A stretch of DNA of 64,000 bases. Source: Blastopirellula marina (GTDB lineage Bacteria; Planctomycetota; Planctomycetia; Pirellulales; Pirellulaceae). The stretch lies in assembly GCF_002967765.1 (NCBI RefSeq), contig NZ_PUHY01000004.1, forward strand, positions 558,001 through 622,000, given 5' to 3'. Under the pieces are notes generated by a model. That model ran no database searches. It was not told the DNA's origin and worked only from the letters and a program-made list of their open reading frames with translations. Of the stretch, positions 18,723 through 27,363 are shown in pieces; position 1 is the first letter of the stretch, and each line of letters begins with the position of its first letter. Both the position numbers and the translations under genes were made by a program.

Positions 18723-19925
18723 ATGTCAGCATACGCTCGCAAACAATCAGCGAAGCGATGGCTGGACTGCGCGTTGGTAAATCACGCGCCGCGGTCACGT
18801 TATCGCATGTATTATTGGAACCTCGTAAACGACATAAGGTCGAAGTCTTCCCTGCTCGCGATTCCCAGTGGTGCATCTCCAACGGACTTTACGCAACTCA
18901 GAACCGTGATATGCGCAATTGCCAAGTTGACGCAGCATCGAAAGCACTGGACTAATATGCCGGAGTTTTGGAGCCCAAAAGAATTGGGATACCGACGCCA
19001 GTTTCGTTCTTTGCTGAGGCATCTTTTTGAAAGATATCCGGTACCTGATTTCCTAGCCAACGATTGGCTCGAACCATGTCAGAGCGATTGGAGTCGCCAA
19101 CTCTATTTGCACATGGCACAAGGGTTCAGTATTCGGCAATTCAGCCCACGGTCTGCGATTCCGATTAGCCCTCAAACGGCACGTTGGATCATGCAGGTCC
19201 CTCCCCACCTCGAACCTTACCCGGGAATTCGCTGGGCGCAAATTTGTGGCCTCGGGGGAACGAGAGAACTTGCGAACTGCCTCGCGAAAAACTCGATCTT
19301 GGATTACGAGACGAGTGATGAACCGTTCTGGGAATCGGTGCTACGGTTCTTGATTCGTAACATGCCGTTGTGTTTGGACGAAGTGCAAGAGATCGTGAAC
19401 TTTGTAAACGAACAGAAGTTCGAGGCTGGTGAATATGCTTGGGGTCACGGTGGAGGGACTTCGCCTCTTCAGCCAGAATTGACACTGAAAGGTCGGACGC
19501 TGCGGTCCCTCCGGCGGCACATGGCAAATTGGCGGCAAGACATCCTGAAGAAACGCCCAGAGTTGGCCAAAAAGTCTTTTGATTGGCCACGGTCCGAGTT
19601 CGCGCCGCTTGTCCATCATGACGGAGATGCAAAATGGCTAATCTTTGAACTGCTCAGTGATCGTGCCCTTAAGCTCGAGGGCAACGCCATGAATCATTGT
19701 GTTTACGATTACGTGGGAGAGTGCCTTGAACGAACATCCTCAATTTGGTCGGTGAGGATTCAACGAAGCGGTACTCCCAAACGCATGGTGACGATCGAGG
19801 TCGATCCGAAGACGAGGAAGATTGTGCAAGCCCGGGGAAAATGTAACAGCACACCGACGCTAGAGTCGAAGCAAGTGCTCAGATTTTGGGCCGAGCGAGA
19901 AGGGCTAACTCTCACGAGCGTCTAA
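18723..19925 (+). CDS. PcfJ-family protein
   Basis: This 400-residue protein has in its last 140 residues the PcfJ-like signature: LKLEGNAMNHCVYDYVGECLE, IWSVRIQRSG, MVTIEVDPKTRKIVQARGKCN and LRFWAEREGL. The family was named from a plasmid conjugation region but its role is unknown, and chromosomal copies are common in planctomycetes. The N-terminal 260 residues have no known domain and several Trp and Arg-rich segments. The start is weakly supported; no good ribosome binding site precedes it. The 253 bases before it carry no gene. Confidence 0.72.
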   Translation: MSAYARKQSAKRWLDCALVNHAPRSRYRMYYWNLVNDIRSKSSLLAIPSGASPTDFTQLRTVICAIAKLTQHRKHWTNMPEFWSPKELGYRRQFRSLLRHLFERYPVPDFLANDWLEPCQSDWSRQLYLHMAQGFSIRQFSPRSAIPISPQTARWIMQVPPHLEPYPGIRWAQICGLGGTRELANCLAKNSILDYETSDEPFWESVLRFLIRNMPLCLDEVQEIVNFVNEQKFEAGEYAWGHGGGTSPLQPELTLKGRTLRSLRRHMANWRQDILKKRPELAKKSFDWPRSEFAPLVHHDGDAKWLIFELLSDRALKLEGNAMNHCVYDYVGECLERTSSIWSVRIQRSGTPKRMVTIEVDPKTRKIVQARGKCNSTPTLESKQVLRFWAEREGLTLTSV

Positions 19926-19954
19926 AATTCGCAATTGACGACCTGTCGGAACAA

Positions 19955-19986
19955 AAAAGCTGGCCTGAGTTCTCAGACCAGCTTTT
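19955..19986. terminator. Bidirectional rho-independent terminator
   Basis: The stem AAAAGCTGG-C-CTGA pairs with TCAG-A-CCAGCTTTT around a short loop, with an A run before and a T run after. It can end both the plus-strand PcfJ gene and the minus-strand ppdK gene. Confidence 0.85.
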
Positions 19987-20024
19987 CTATTAGTTCAATT
20001 TACCGGGAAGCACGCTTCGCTTAC

Positions 20025-22697
20025 TTACTTCGCAGCGCGGATTGCGGCTTGAGCAGCGGCCAAGCGAGCGATCGGCACGCGGAATGGCGAGCAGCTCACG
20101 TAGTCCAGACCAACGTTGTGGCAGAAATCGATCGAAGCAGGGTCACCACCATGTTCGCCACAGATACCGCATTTCAGATCCTTGCGAGCCTTACGACCCT
20201 TGGCAACGCCCATTTCGACCAACTGGCCGACACCGGTCGCGTCCAAAGTTTGGAACGGATCGGATGGTAGGATTTCCAGGCGGGTGTAGTCTGGCAGGAA
20301 CGTGTTGACATCGTCACGGCTGTAACCAAAGGTCATCTGCGTGAGGTCGTTCGTACCGAAGCTGAAGAACTCGGCGTATTCGGCGACTTCATTTGCGGTC
20401 AAAGCGGCCCGTGGGATTTCGATCATCGTACCGATGAGAATGTCGAGTTCGCCGTTATAGCCTGATTCCGACTTGACCTTTTCGATGGTTTCTTCGGCCT
20501 TGGCTCGCAGGACTTGCAACTCAGCCGCGGTTCCAACGAGCGGAATCATGATTTCCGGCATCGCGTTAACACGCTTCTTCTTGCATTCGATTGCGGCTTC
20601 GACAATCGCGGTGACCTGCATTTCCAGGATTTCTGGGTAGGTCACGCTCAAGCGGCAACCACGATGGCCGAGCATTGGGTTTGACTCGTGCAGTTGAGCA
20701 ACACGCGACTTGACCTTCGCAGGGCTGATACCGAGGATCTCGGCGATTTCTTTCTGCGACTTGGCTTCGTGAGGAAGGAATTCGTGCAGTGGTGGATCCA
20801 ACAGACGAACGGTAACCGGCAGGTTCTTCATGGCGGTGAAAATGCCGACGAAGTCTTCTCGCTGGAACGGCAGCAGCTTCGCCAATGCCGCACGACGGTC
20901 GGCTTCCGATTCAGCCAGAATCATTTCCCGCATGATGATGATGCGGTCTTCTTCGAAGAACATGTGCTCGGTACGGCAAAGGCCAATCCCTTCGGCACCG
21001 AAGTCACGAGCACGCTGCGAGTCGGCAGGTGCATCGGCATTGGTGCGAACACCCAAGGTGCGGTACTGATCGGCCCACTTCATGACCTTCGCAAAGTCAC
21101 CGGAAAGCTTTGGTTCGCTGGTTTCAACGGTACCTTCCATCACTTCGCCGGTCGAACCGTCGATCGAGATGGTGTCGCTGTGCTTGAACGTCTTACCGGC
21201 GACTTTGATCTTACGACCCTTTTCGTCGATTTCGATTTCGCCAGCACCGGCCACACAGCAGCGTCCCCAACCACGTGCGACCACGGCAGCGTGACTGGTC
21301 ATACCACCGGTCGAGGTCAGAATACCAACGGCCGAGTGCATACCATCGATGTCTTCGGGGCTGGTTTCCTTACGGCAGAGAATGACCTTCTCGCCGTTGT
21401 GGGTGCGTTCAACCGCTTCTTCGGCGGTGAAAGCGAGAACACCAACTGCCGCACCTGGCGAGGCTGGCAAGCCGCGGGTCAGGACGTTGGCCTTCGACTT
21501 CGACTCCGTGGTGAAGCTTGGCAACAGCAACTGGGTCAGGTCGTTTGCTGGAATACGGAGCAAAGCAGTTTGCTCGTCGATCAAGCCTTCCTTCACCATA
21601 TCGCATGCGATCTTCACAGCAGCCGCACCGGTTCGCTTACCGTTACGAGTCTGCAGCATGAACAGCTCGCCCTTTTCGATGGTGAACTCGATGTCCTGGA
21701 CGTCTTTGTAGTGGGTTTCCAGGGTATCTTTGATTTCAAGCAATTGCTTGTAGACGGCACGATTCCACTTGCTCATTTCAGCGACTGGCTGTGGGGTACG
21801 AATACCAGCCACAACGTCTTCGCCCTGAGCGTCGATCAGGAACTCGCCGTAGAACTTGTTTTCGCCGGTCGATGGGTTACGGGTGAATGCCACACCGGTA
21901 CCACTATCTTGGCCCATGTTGCCGTAGGCCATCGATTGAACATTGACCGCCGTACCGAGCAGACCACGGATGCCTTCCACTTCGCGATAACGGACGGCAC
22001 GCGTGGTGTTCCAAGACTTGAACACAGCTTCAACCGCCAATTCCAATTGCTTCATTGGATCTTGAGGGAAGGCTTCGCCGGTGTACTTCTGGTAGATGGC
22101 CTTGTACTCGTTGCACAGTTCGATCAACCCAGCGGCTGGCACTTCGTTGTCCAGGGTCGCGTTGTACTTCTTCTTGATTGCCGAGAAAGCGTGCTCGAAG
22201 TGATCGCGATCCACTTCCATCACGACGTCGCCAAACATGTCGATCAAGCGGCGGTATGCGTCGTAAGCGAAACGTTCGTTGTTCGTGGCATTGGCCAGTC
22301 CAACAACCGATTCGTCGTTCAGACCCAGGTTGAGAATCGTGTTCATCATACCGGGCATCGAAACGGCAGCACCTGAGCGAACCGAAACCAGCAGTGGGTT
22401 TTTATTGTCGCCGAAGGTCTTCTTCAGTTCTTTTTCCAGCGTCGAGATGCCTTCGTGAACTTCGTCCATCAGGCCCTTCGGCAGCTTCTTTCCACCCTTG
22501 TAGTAGTCCGCACAGACTTGGGTGGTGATGGTGATGCCTGGAGGGACTGGCAGGCCGATGCTGGTCATCTCTGCCAGGTTCAAACCTTTACCGCCGAGCA
22601 GATCCTTACCGACTCCCTTACCTTCGGTCTTGGTTTTGCCGAAGTAGTAAACCATCTTCGAGGATTTGGATTTCTTAGCTGCCGCTTTCTTGGCCAT
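20025..22697 (-). CDS. ppdK: Pyruvate, phosphate dikinase
   Basis: This 890-residue enzyme interconverts pyruvate, ATP and phosphate with phosphoenolpyruvate, AMP and diphosphate. It has the N-terminal ATP-grasp domain (MVYYFGKTKTEGKGVGKDL, LVSVRSGAAVSMPGMMNTIL), the phosphohistidine domain with GGMTSHAAVVARGWGRCCVAG and His469 as the phosphorylated residue, and the PEP-binding barrel with the catalytic Cys (about 846) in GICGEHGGDP. The length fits. The start at 22697 begins with a Lys/Ala-rich stretch (MAKKAAAKKSKSSK); the open frame extends 77 codons upstream without family similarity. It is monocistronic, with a terminator downstream. Confidence 0.98.
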   Translation of the reverse strand: MAKKAAAKKSKSSKMVYYFGKTKTEGKGVGKDLLGGKGLNLAEMTSIGLPVPPGITITTQVCADYYKGGKKLPKGLMDEVHEGISTLEKELKKTFGDNKNPLLVSVRSGAAVSMPGMMNTILNLGLNDESVVGLANATNNERFAYDAYRRLIDMFGDVVMEVDRDHFEHAFSAIKKKYNATLDNEVPAAGLIELCNEYKAIYQKYTGEAFPQDPMKQLELAVEAVFKSWNTTRAVRYREVEGIRGLLGTAVNVQSMAYGNMGQDSGTGVAFTRNPSTGENKFYGEFLIDAQGEDVVAGIRTPQPVAEMSKWNRAVYKQLLEIKDTLETHYKDVQDIEFTIEKGELFMLQTRNGKRTGAAAVKIACDMVKEGLIDEQTALLRIPANDLTQLLLPSFTTESKSKANVLTRGLPASPGAAVGVLAFTAEEAVERTHNGEKVILCRKETSPEDIDGMHSAVGILTSTGGMTSHAAVVARGWGRCCVAGAGEIEIDEKGRKIKVAGKTFKHSDTISIDGSTGEVMEGTVETSEPKLSGDFAKVMKWADQYRTLGVRTNADAPADSQRARDFGAEGIGLCRTEHMFFEEDRIIIMREMILAESEADRRAALAKLLPFQREDFVGIFTAMKNLPVTVRLLDPPLHEFLPHEAKSQKEIAEILGISPAKVKSRVAQLHESNPMLGHRGCRLSVTYPEILEMQVTAIVEAAIECKKKRVNAMPEIMIPLVGTAAELQVLRAKAEETIEKVKSESGYNGELDILIGTMIEIPRAALTANEVAEYAEFFSFGTNDLTQMTFGYSRDDVNTFLPDYTRLEILPSDPFQTLDATGVGQLVEMGVAKGRKARKDLKCGICGEHGGDPASIDFCHNVGLDYVSCSPFRVPIARLAAAQAAIRAAK

Positions 22698-22967
22698 GTC
22701 TTGAAACCTTTGAATATCGCAAACGCTGGAGTGTTGTGTCGGTTTAGGGGGAAAGGTCCATTCTGTCGGTCGAAACAACCGGGGTCGCCCGATTGGCCCT
22801 TGCATAGAAGGATTGGATTTCGACCGAATATATGCAGCAAAGTTTACTTGAGACTGCAAGCAACCGTCAACCAGACCCCAACTTGCGTCGATTACGCCTA
22901 GGGAATTCCCAATTTGGGGCATTCGCACCGCAATAGCGGTTTGGCGCGAAGCATAGTAGAGTGGACA

Positions 22968-23744
22968 ATGGTATCCGGCAGTAAGCCATCTCGGTCGTAC
23001 GAAAGTATGAACGTTTGCCTGCCTCTTGCTTCCTTTTTTCCCTTATCAGTCCGGTTCATCGTGTTTGACGACCAAGACGACTACGATTTTGAAGACCCGT
23101 ACGGCGGCAACGAGATGACGGCCCGCGAACGAGCCGAAGGTTTCATTCTCAAGGCAGTTCTCTTTGAGTCGGCTCTGGCATTCGTGGCGGTCGGGATTGG
23201 TGCGCTGATTGGGGTGGCCCCGTGGATAAGCTCGAGCTGGGATACCGGAGGTGTCGTGCCGATCCTAACCTCGCTCGGCTTAGGTGCACTTGGGACGATT
23301 CCGTTACTAATTGCCTTCATGGCGATGCAGTATTCGTCGTTTAGCTCGCTGGACGATCTGCAAGAATACATGGATCGTTACATTGCTCCCCTCTTCCGCG
23401 AGGCGACGATCTTCGAGCTTGGGTTGGTAAGCCTGGCAGCTGGGCTGGGAGAGGAAGCCTTATTCCGCGGCGTGATCCAGACGTTCCTGCAGCAGCTCAT
23501 GGGAAGCGGGGCAGGGCCGGTAGTGCCAATTGCTTTGACCAGCTTGCTGTTTGGCGTGGTGCACTACATGACGAAGGAGTACTTCATCATCGCTTCAATC
23601 ATGGGAGCGTACCTCGGCATCTGGTTCTGGTGGACGGGGGATATTATCGTCCCGATCGTCATCCACGCACTTTATGACTGGTTTGCCTTGGTCTACATGC
23701 GGCAAACCAGCCCAGAAGTCGCTGCGAAGTCTGAGGAAGATTAG
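22968..23744 (+). CDS. CPBP-family intramembrane metalloprotease
   Basis: This protein of about 258 residues has several membrane helices and the CPBP (Rce1/Abi) motifs: AAGLGEEALFRGVIQT with the EExxxR core, LLFGVVHYMTKEY with the second His, and IVIHALYDW with the third motif. It likely cleaves or handles membrane-bound peptides. The start is uncertain: the ATG at 22968, the ATG at 23007 and the GTG at 23061 (which gives MFDDQDDYDFEDPYGG) are all in frame. The shortest form gives the cleanest acidic N-terminus but none has a clear ribosome binding site. It converges on carA with seven bases between stops. Confidence 0.8.
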   Translation: MVSGSKPSRSYESMNVCLPLASFFPLSVRFIVFDDQDDYDFEDPYGGNEMTARERAEGFILKAVLFESALAFVAVGIGALIGVAPWISSSWDTGGVVPILTSLGLGALGTIPLLIAFMAMQYSSFSSLDDLQEYMDRYIAPLFREATIFELGLVSLAAGLGEEALFRGVIQTFLQQLMGSGAGPVVPIALTSLLFGVVHYMTKEYFIIASIMGAYLGIWFWWTGDIIVPIVIHALYDWFALVYMRQTSPEVAAKSEED

Positions 23745-23751
23745 GGCGGCC

Positions 23752-24903
23752 TTAAACGGCGGCGCCCTTCTGCTGGTCCATGGCTTCTCGGAATCGCGAG
23801 AAGAGGTACTCGCTATCATGCGGACCAGCCGAAGCTTCCGGATGATATTGAACGCTGAAAGCTGATAGCTCTTTATGCTTAACGCCAGCAATCGTGTTGT
23901 CGTTTAGATTGCGATGGGTAATCTCTAGGCAGCCAGGCAGGCTATCCTCTTCGACAGCGAAGCCATGGTTCTGCGAGGTAATCTCAACCTTTTCCGTTCC
24001 CAGATCGAGAACCGGCTGGTTAGCACCACGGTGACCGAACTTCAGCTTGAAGGTCTTCGCGCCGCAAGCGAGCGACAGCAGTTGATGGCCCAGGCAGATG
24101 CCGAAGATTGGCTTCTTACCTAACAGCCCTTGGATGGTTTCGATCGGGCCGGTCAGTGGTTCCGGATCGCCAGGTCCATTGGAAAGAAAAATGCCGTCGG
24201 GATCGTGGCTGAGGACTTCTTCGGAAGAAACGGTGCCTGGAAGGACCGTGACCTTACAGCCCATGTCTCGCAGATGGCGGGGAATATTCCATTTCATGCC
24301 GTAATCCAATGCGACGACATGCAGGTCCTGATCTTTGCGGGCATTCATTGCACGGGTCTTGTCCCCCATCTTGATCCAGGGGCTCAGGTCTTCTTCCCAC
24401 ATCGATTGCTGTGCTGGCAGAACTTCCTGTACCAAATCGCGACCTACTAGCCCGGCGCTGTTCTTTGCCTTCTCGATTAAGGAAGCATCATCCAAGTCGA
24501 CACTGGACAAAACAGCTTTCATCGATCCACTGCTTCGCAAGCGTCGGACAAGTGCGCGGGTATCGATGTCGGTCATGCCGACCACATTGTTCTTCTTGAG
24601 AAACTCGTCGAGCGAGCCATTTGAACGGAAGTTGCTTACCACGCGGCTTACTTCGCGCACGATGAAGCCTGCCATATGAACCTTGGCGCTTTCCATATCC
24701 TCGGCGTTCACACCGTAATTGCCGATTTGCGGATACGTCATCGTCAAAATCTGACCGCGATAGCTAGGATCGGTCAGGATTTCCTGATAGCCAGTCATGG
24801 AGGTATTGAAGCAAGCTTCTCCACTGACTTCGCCAATGGCCCCAAACGCGATTCCCGTGAAAACGGTTCCATCTTCCAGTGCGAGTTTGGCTGGCTGCGA
24901 CAT
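23752..24903 (-). CDS. carA: Carbamoyl-phosphate synthase small (glutaminase) subunit
   Basis: This 383-residue subunit hydrolyses glutamine and passes ammonia to CarB for carbamoyl phosphate used in pyrimidine and arginine synthesis. It has the N-terminal domain (LALEDGTVFTGIAFG, FNTSMTGYQEILTDPSY) and the class I amidotransferase domain with Cys270 in FGICLGHQLLS and His354/Glu356 in QYHPEASAGPHDS. The carB gene is not in the window. A 440-base region with a strong hairpin lies upstream. Confidence 0.98.
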   Translation of the reverse strand: MSQPAKLALEDGTVFTGIAFGAIGEVSGEACFNTSMTGYQEILTDPSYRGQILTMTYPQIGNYGVNAEDMESAKVHMAGFIVREVSRVVSNFRSNGSLDEFLKKNNVVGMTDIDTRALVRRLRSSGSMKAVLSSVDLDDASLIEKAKNSAGLVGRDLVQEVLPAQQSMWEEDLSPWIKMGDKTRAMNARKDQDLHVVALDYGMKWNIPRHLRDMGCKVTVLPGTVSSEEVLSHDPDGIFLSNGPGDPEPLTGPIETIQGLLGKKPIFGICLGHQLLSLACGAKTFKLKFGHRGANQPVLDLGTEKVEITSQNHGFAVEEDSLPGCLEITHRNLNDNTIAGVKHKELSAFSVQYHPEASAGPHDSEYLFSRFREAMDQQKGAAV

Positions 24904-25062
24904 AGCGTTTTGTGTCTTCTCGTTAGATTTCGCGGCGGACCTTCAGGGACGATTTCAGAAAGTGATGCGCGTCGTTTGCGACGCGGTTAAAGTCTTCCCG
25001 AAACAAGGCCCGATATCAAGGAGTACGGCTGTGGGTCTCCAAGCGAAAGTTTGGACAGCCTT

Positions 25063-25101
25063 GGAAAGCACTTGTTTCGGCGAGCAAGTGCTTTCCTTTT
25101 T
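25063..25101 (+). terminator. Terminator-like 12-bp hairpin with no obvious upstream plus-strand gene
   Basis: GGAAAGCACTTG pairs perfectly with CAAGTGCTTTCC across a 10-base loop, followed by TTTTTC on the plus strand. The form is that of a plus-strand terminator, but the genes on either side run on the minus strand. It could also be a leader structure of the carA message. Confidence 0.6.
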
Positions 25102-25242
25102 CTACAACCTGTCTCCAGGTGCAGACCCTGAATGCGGGCAAATTTCCGCTATTATAGACCCGGTTCCGCCAGCGTATAGGGGCTTAACGAACCTTGTTCC
25201 GGGTTTCCACACCTCCGCAACGATTCGCGGTGCGGATTTTTC

Positions 25243-25277
25243 AAAAAAAGAGAACGCTTGCCATATCAAGCGTTCTC
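25243..25277 (-). terminator. Rho-independent terminator after the aminotransferase gene
   Basis: Read on the minus strand, an 11-bp perfect stem (GAGAACGCTTG with CAAGCGTTCTC, six-base loop) is followed by seven T. It ends the aminotransferase transcript. Confidence 0.9.
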
Positions 25278-25343
25278 GAAGTAGGTCAGATCAAGCGGCC
25301 GGTATACCTAACGGCAAAGTTTCCAGCGTAGCCGTGTGTGTTG

Positions 25344-26588
25344 CTAAGCCATGACCGCTTCCGCTTCCTTTAGGCAGCCTTTGATCTGGCGAACGGCCTG
25401 GCGAAGTCGATTCTCGTTCTCGACCAAGCTCATGCGGAGATAACCTTCACCACTAGGACCAAACCCGCTGCCTGGGCTGACGGCAACGTCACCTTTCTCG
25501 AGCAGCATCATGGCGAAGTCCATGGTATTCATTCGCTTTAGCCATTGGTCGGGGATCTTGGCCCACACAAACATGCCAGCTCGTGGAGGAGTTACGTCCC
25601 AGCCAAGTCGGTGCAAGCCATCGACTAGGGCATCGCGGCGGGTCTGGTAAATCATGCTCTGGGCTTCCACCGCTGCGTCTCCCTCGCGAAGGGCGATAAT
25701 CGACGCGATCTGTATGGCCTGGAACATTCCGTAGTCGTAGTAACCCTTGATGGTACCCAGCCCACGGATCATTTCCCGGTTACCAGCACAGTAGCCAACA
25801 CGCCAACCGGCCATGTTGTAACCCTTGCTCATCGTGGTGAATTCGACACCAACGTCGCTGGCACCCGGAGCGGACAGGAAGCTAGGTGGTTTGTAGCCAT
25901 CGAACGCGACGTCCGCGTAGGCGAAGTCACTGATCACCATCAGGCCATATTTCTTGGCAATTTTGACCACATCGACAAAGAATTCCGGCTCGACGGTGAC
26001 GGTCGACGGATTGTGCGGGTAGCAAATGATCAGCAGCTTTGGCTTGGGATACAGATGCTCGCAGGTGTAAGCGATGTTGGAGAGGAATTTCTCGCTATTG
26101 GCGACGTCTAGCGAAATCACGTTGCCGGAAGCCAAGGCCACGGCGTAGGTATGAACTGGGAAGTAAGGAGCAGGGACAATCGCCGTGTCGCCAGGGCCCA
26201 TCATGGCCAGGCACATGTGCGAGAACCCTTCCTTCGAGCCGAGGCAGACCATGACCTCGTGTTCCGGGTCGAGTCGCACACCATACTTTTTCAGGTACTT
26301 GGAAGCTACTTCGCGACGTAAGTTGCGAATCCCATTGGACTTGCTATATCCATGGTTGCGAACGTCCTGCACGGCTTCGCACATCTTTTCCATGACATAA
26401 TCGGCCGGGGGGTCCGATGGGTTGCCCATGCCCATGTCAATAACATCGTTGCCGGCGACTCGCTTCTCGTACAACAATGCGTTGATTCGCCCGAACATGT
26501 AAGGCGGCAAACGGTAAACCCGCTGCGCGAATTGCACCTCAAATGGAGGATCCTGTTGGTCGTCGGTCGGATTGGGCGAATCGGACAT
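25344..26588 (-). CDS. Class I/II aminotransferase (alanine or aspartate-type)
   Basis: This 414-residue PLP enzyme has [78 protein letters not shown] and the PLP-lysine motif [18 protein letters not shown], then [11 protein letters not shown]. The pattern is close to the AlaC-like class of alanine aminotransferases and to LL-diaminopimelate-type enzymes. It should move an amino group between an amino acid and a 2-oxo acid; the exact substrate is not decided by eye. Confidence 0.9.
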   Translation of the reverse strand: MSDSPNPTDDQQDPPFEVQFAQRVYRLPPYMFGRINALLYEKRVAGNDVIDMGMGNPSDPPADYVMEKMCEAVQDVRNHGYSKSNGIRNLRREVASKYLKKYGVRLDPEHEVMVCLGSKEGFSHMCLAMMGPGDTAIVPAPYFPVHTYAVALASGNVISLDVANSEKFLSNIAYTCEHLYPKPKLLIICYPHNPSTVTVEPEFFVDVVKIAKKYGLMVISDFAYADVAFDGYKPPSFLSAPGASDVGVEFTTMSKGYNMAGWRVGYCAGNREMIRGLGTIKGYYDYGMFQAIQIASIIALREGDAAVEAQSMIYQTRRDALVDGLHRLGWDVTPPRAGMFVWAKIPDQWLKRMNTMDFAMMLLEKGDVAVSPGSGFGPSGEGYLRMSLVENENRLRQAVRQIKGCLKEAEAVMA

Positions 26589-26794
26589 GGAGGTCGTGTT
26601 TCAGCTGTTTGGGGAATGGTGGGACTGTTCCAACTGGCAAAAAGCCAGCCGAATTATTTATTCTAAAATCGGAAATCCGTGAAGCCAAGGCGAGTCGCAT
26701 CTTCGGCAAGCACTGATTGTTTACGAATAGACAACAGAAACCAAGGCGAGTTCACCCTTTAGGAGCGGGAATCCATTCCCGATCGAGGATCAAC

Positions 26795-27259
26795 ATGGCG
26801 GAATACACGGCTCGGATCATCTGGGAGCGGGACGAAGAACCGTTTCTGGATAAGAAGTATAGTCGCCGACACGAGTGGCACTTCGACGGTGGAGCGGTGG
26901 TGGTGGCATCGTCGTCGCCAAATACAATCCCAGTCCCGATGTCGGATCCTTTCGGAGTTGATCCCGAAGAAGCGTTCGTGGCCTCGATCTCGAGCTGTCA
27001 CATGTTGTGGTTTCTCGCGTTGGCCGCCAAACATAAGTTTTGTGTCGATCGCTACCACGACGCCCCGTTTGGCCAAATGAGTAAGAATGCCGAGGGGAAG
27101 ACATCGGTCACTAAGGTAACTTTGCGTCCCAAGGTCGATTTCTGCGGTGACGTGCAGCCGAGCCACCAGCAGATTCAAGATCTCCATCACGAAGCTCACG
27201 ATCTCTGCTTTATTGCGAATTCGGTGAAGAGCGAGGTCGTGGTCGAGCCCGTCTTTTAG
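26795..27259 (+). CDS. OsmC-family protein
   Basis: This 154-residue protein has the OsmC fold pattern: YTARIIWERDEEPF, FGVDPEEAFVASISSCHMLWFLALA with the conserved catalytic Cys, and a second Cys near the end (DLCFIANSVKSEV). OsmC proteins reduce organic hydroperoxides with a Cys pair. The ATG at 26795 is chosen because CGAGGA is a good binding site just upstream; the open frame starts earlier at 26717 without similarity. It is divergent from the aminotransferase gene. Confidence 0.92.
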   Translation: MAEYTARIIWERDEEPFLDKKYSRRHEWHFDGGAVVVASSSPNTIPVPMSDPFGVDPEEAFVASISSCHMLWFLALAAKHKFCVDRYHDAPFGQMSKNAEGKTSVTKVTLRPKVDFCGDVQPSHQQIQDLHHEAHDLCFIANSVKSEVVVEPVF

Positions 27260-27273
27260 AAAAGCCCGCAAAT

Positions 27274-27309
27274 AAAAAAAGAGGGCCGCGATTTTTCGCG
27301 GCCCTCTTT
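27274..27309. terminator. Terminator between OsmC and parvulin genes, mainly minus strand
   Basis: A 13-bp perfect stem (AAAGAGGGCCGCG and CGCGGCCCTCTTT) with a six-base loop is preceded by a run of A. On the minus strand this gives a strong terminator with seven T for the parvulin gene; on the plus strand it can end the OsmC transcript. Confidence 0.9.
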
Positions 27310-27363
27310 CCGGATAGCATTCCCCCGATGCTTGCTCTTCCCAGTGAGAGAGCAATGCCCCGG

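Larger units (their letters stand above)
24904..25343. other. Intergenic region with two strong hairpins
   Basis: This 440-base non-coding region lies between carA and the aminotransferase gene, both on the minus strand. It holds the terminator of the aminotransferase gene (25243-25277, listed separately) and a 12-bp hairpin at 25063-25096. The carA promoter should lie in 24904-25060 or just beyond. Open frames in this stretch have no family similarity. Confidence 0.6.

Noticed and set aside
20688-22376. Open frame of 562 codons on the plus strand opposite ppdK
   Set aside because: It is exactly antisense to the well-supported ppdK coding sequence, has no motif or binding site, and arises from the codon bias of the real gene.
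22698-22928. 77-codon extension of ppdK upstream of 22697
   Set aside because: The added part has no PPDK similarity and no binding site; the Lys/Ala-rich start at 22697 is typical.
24797-25354. Plus-strand open frame of 185 codons across the carA upstream region
   Set aside because: It overlaps the carA start and contains both hairpins; no motif or binding site supports it.
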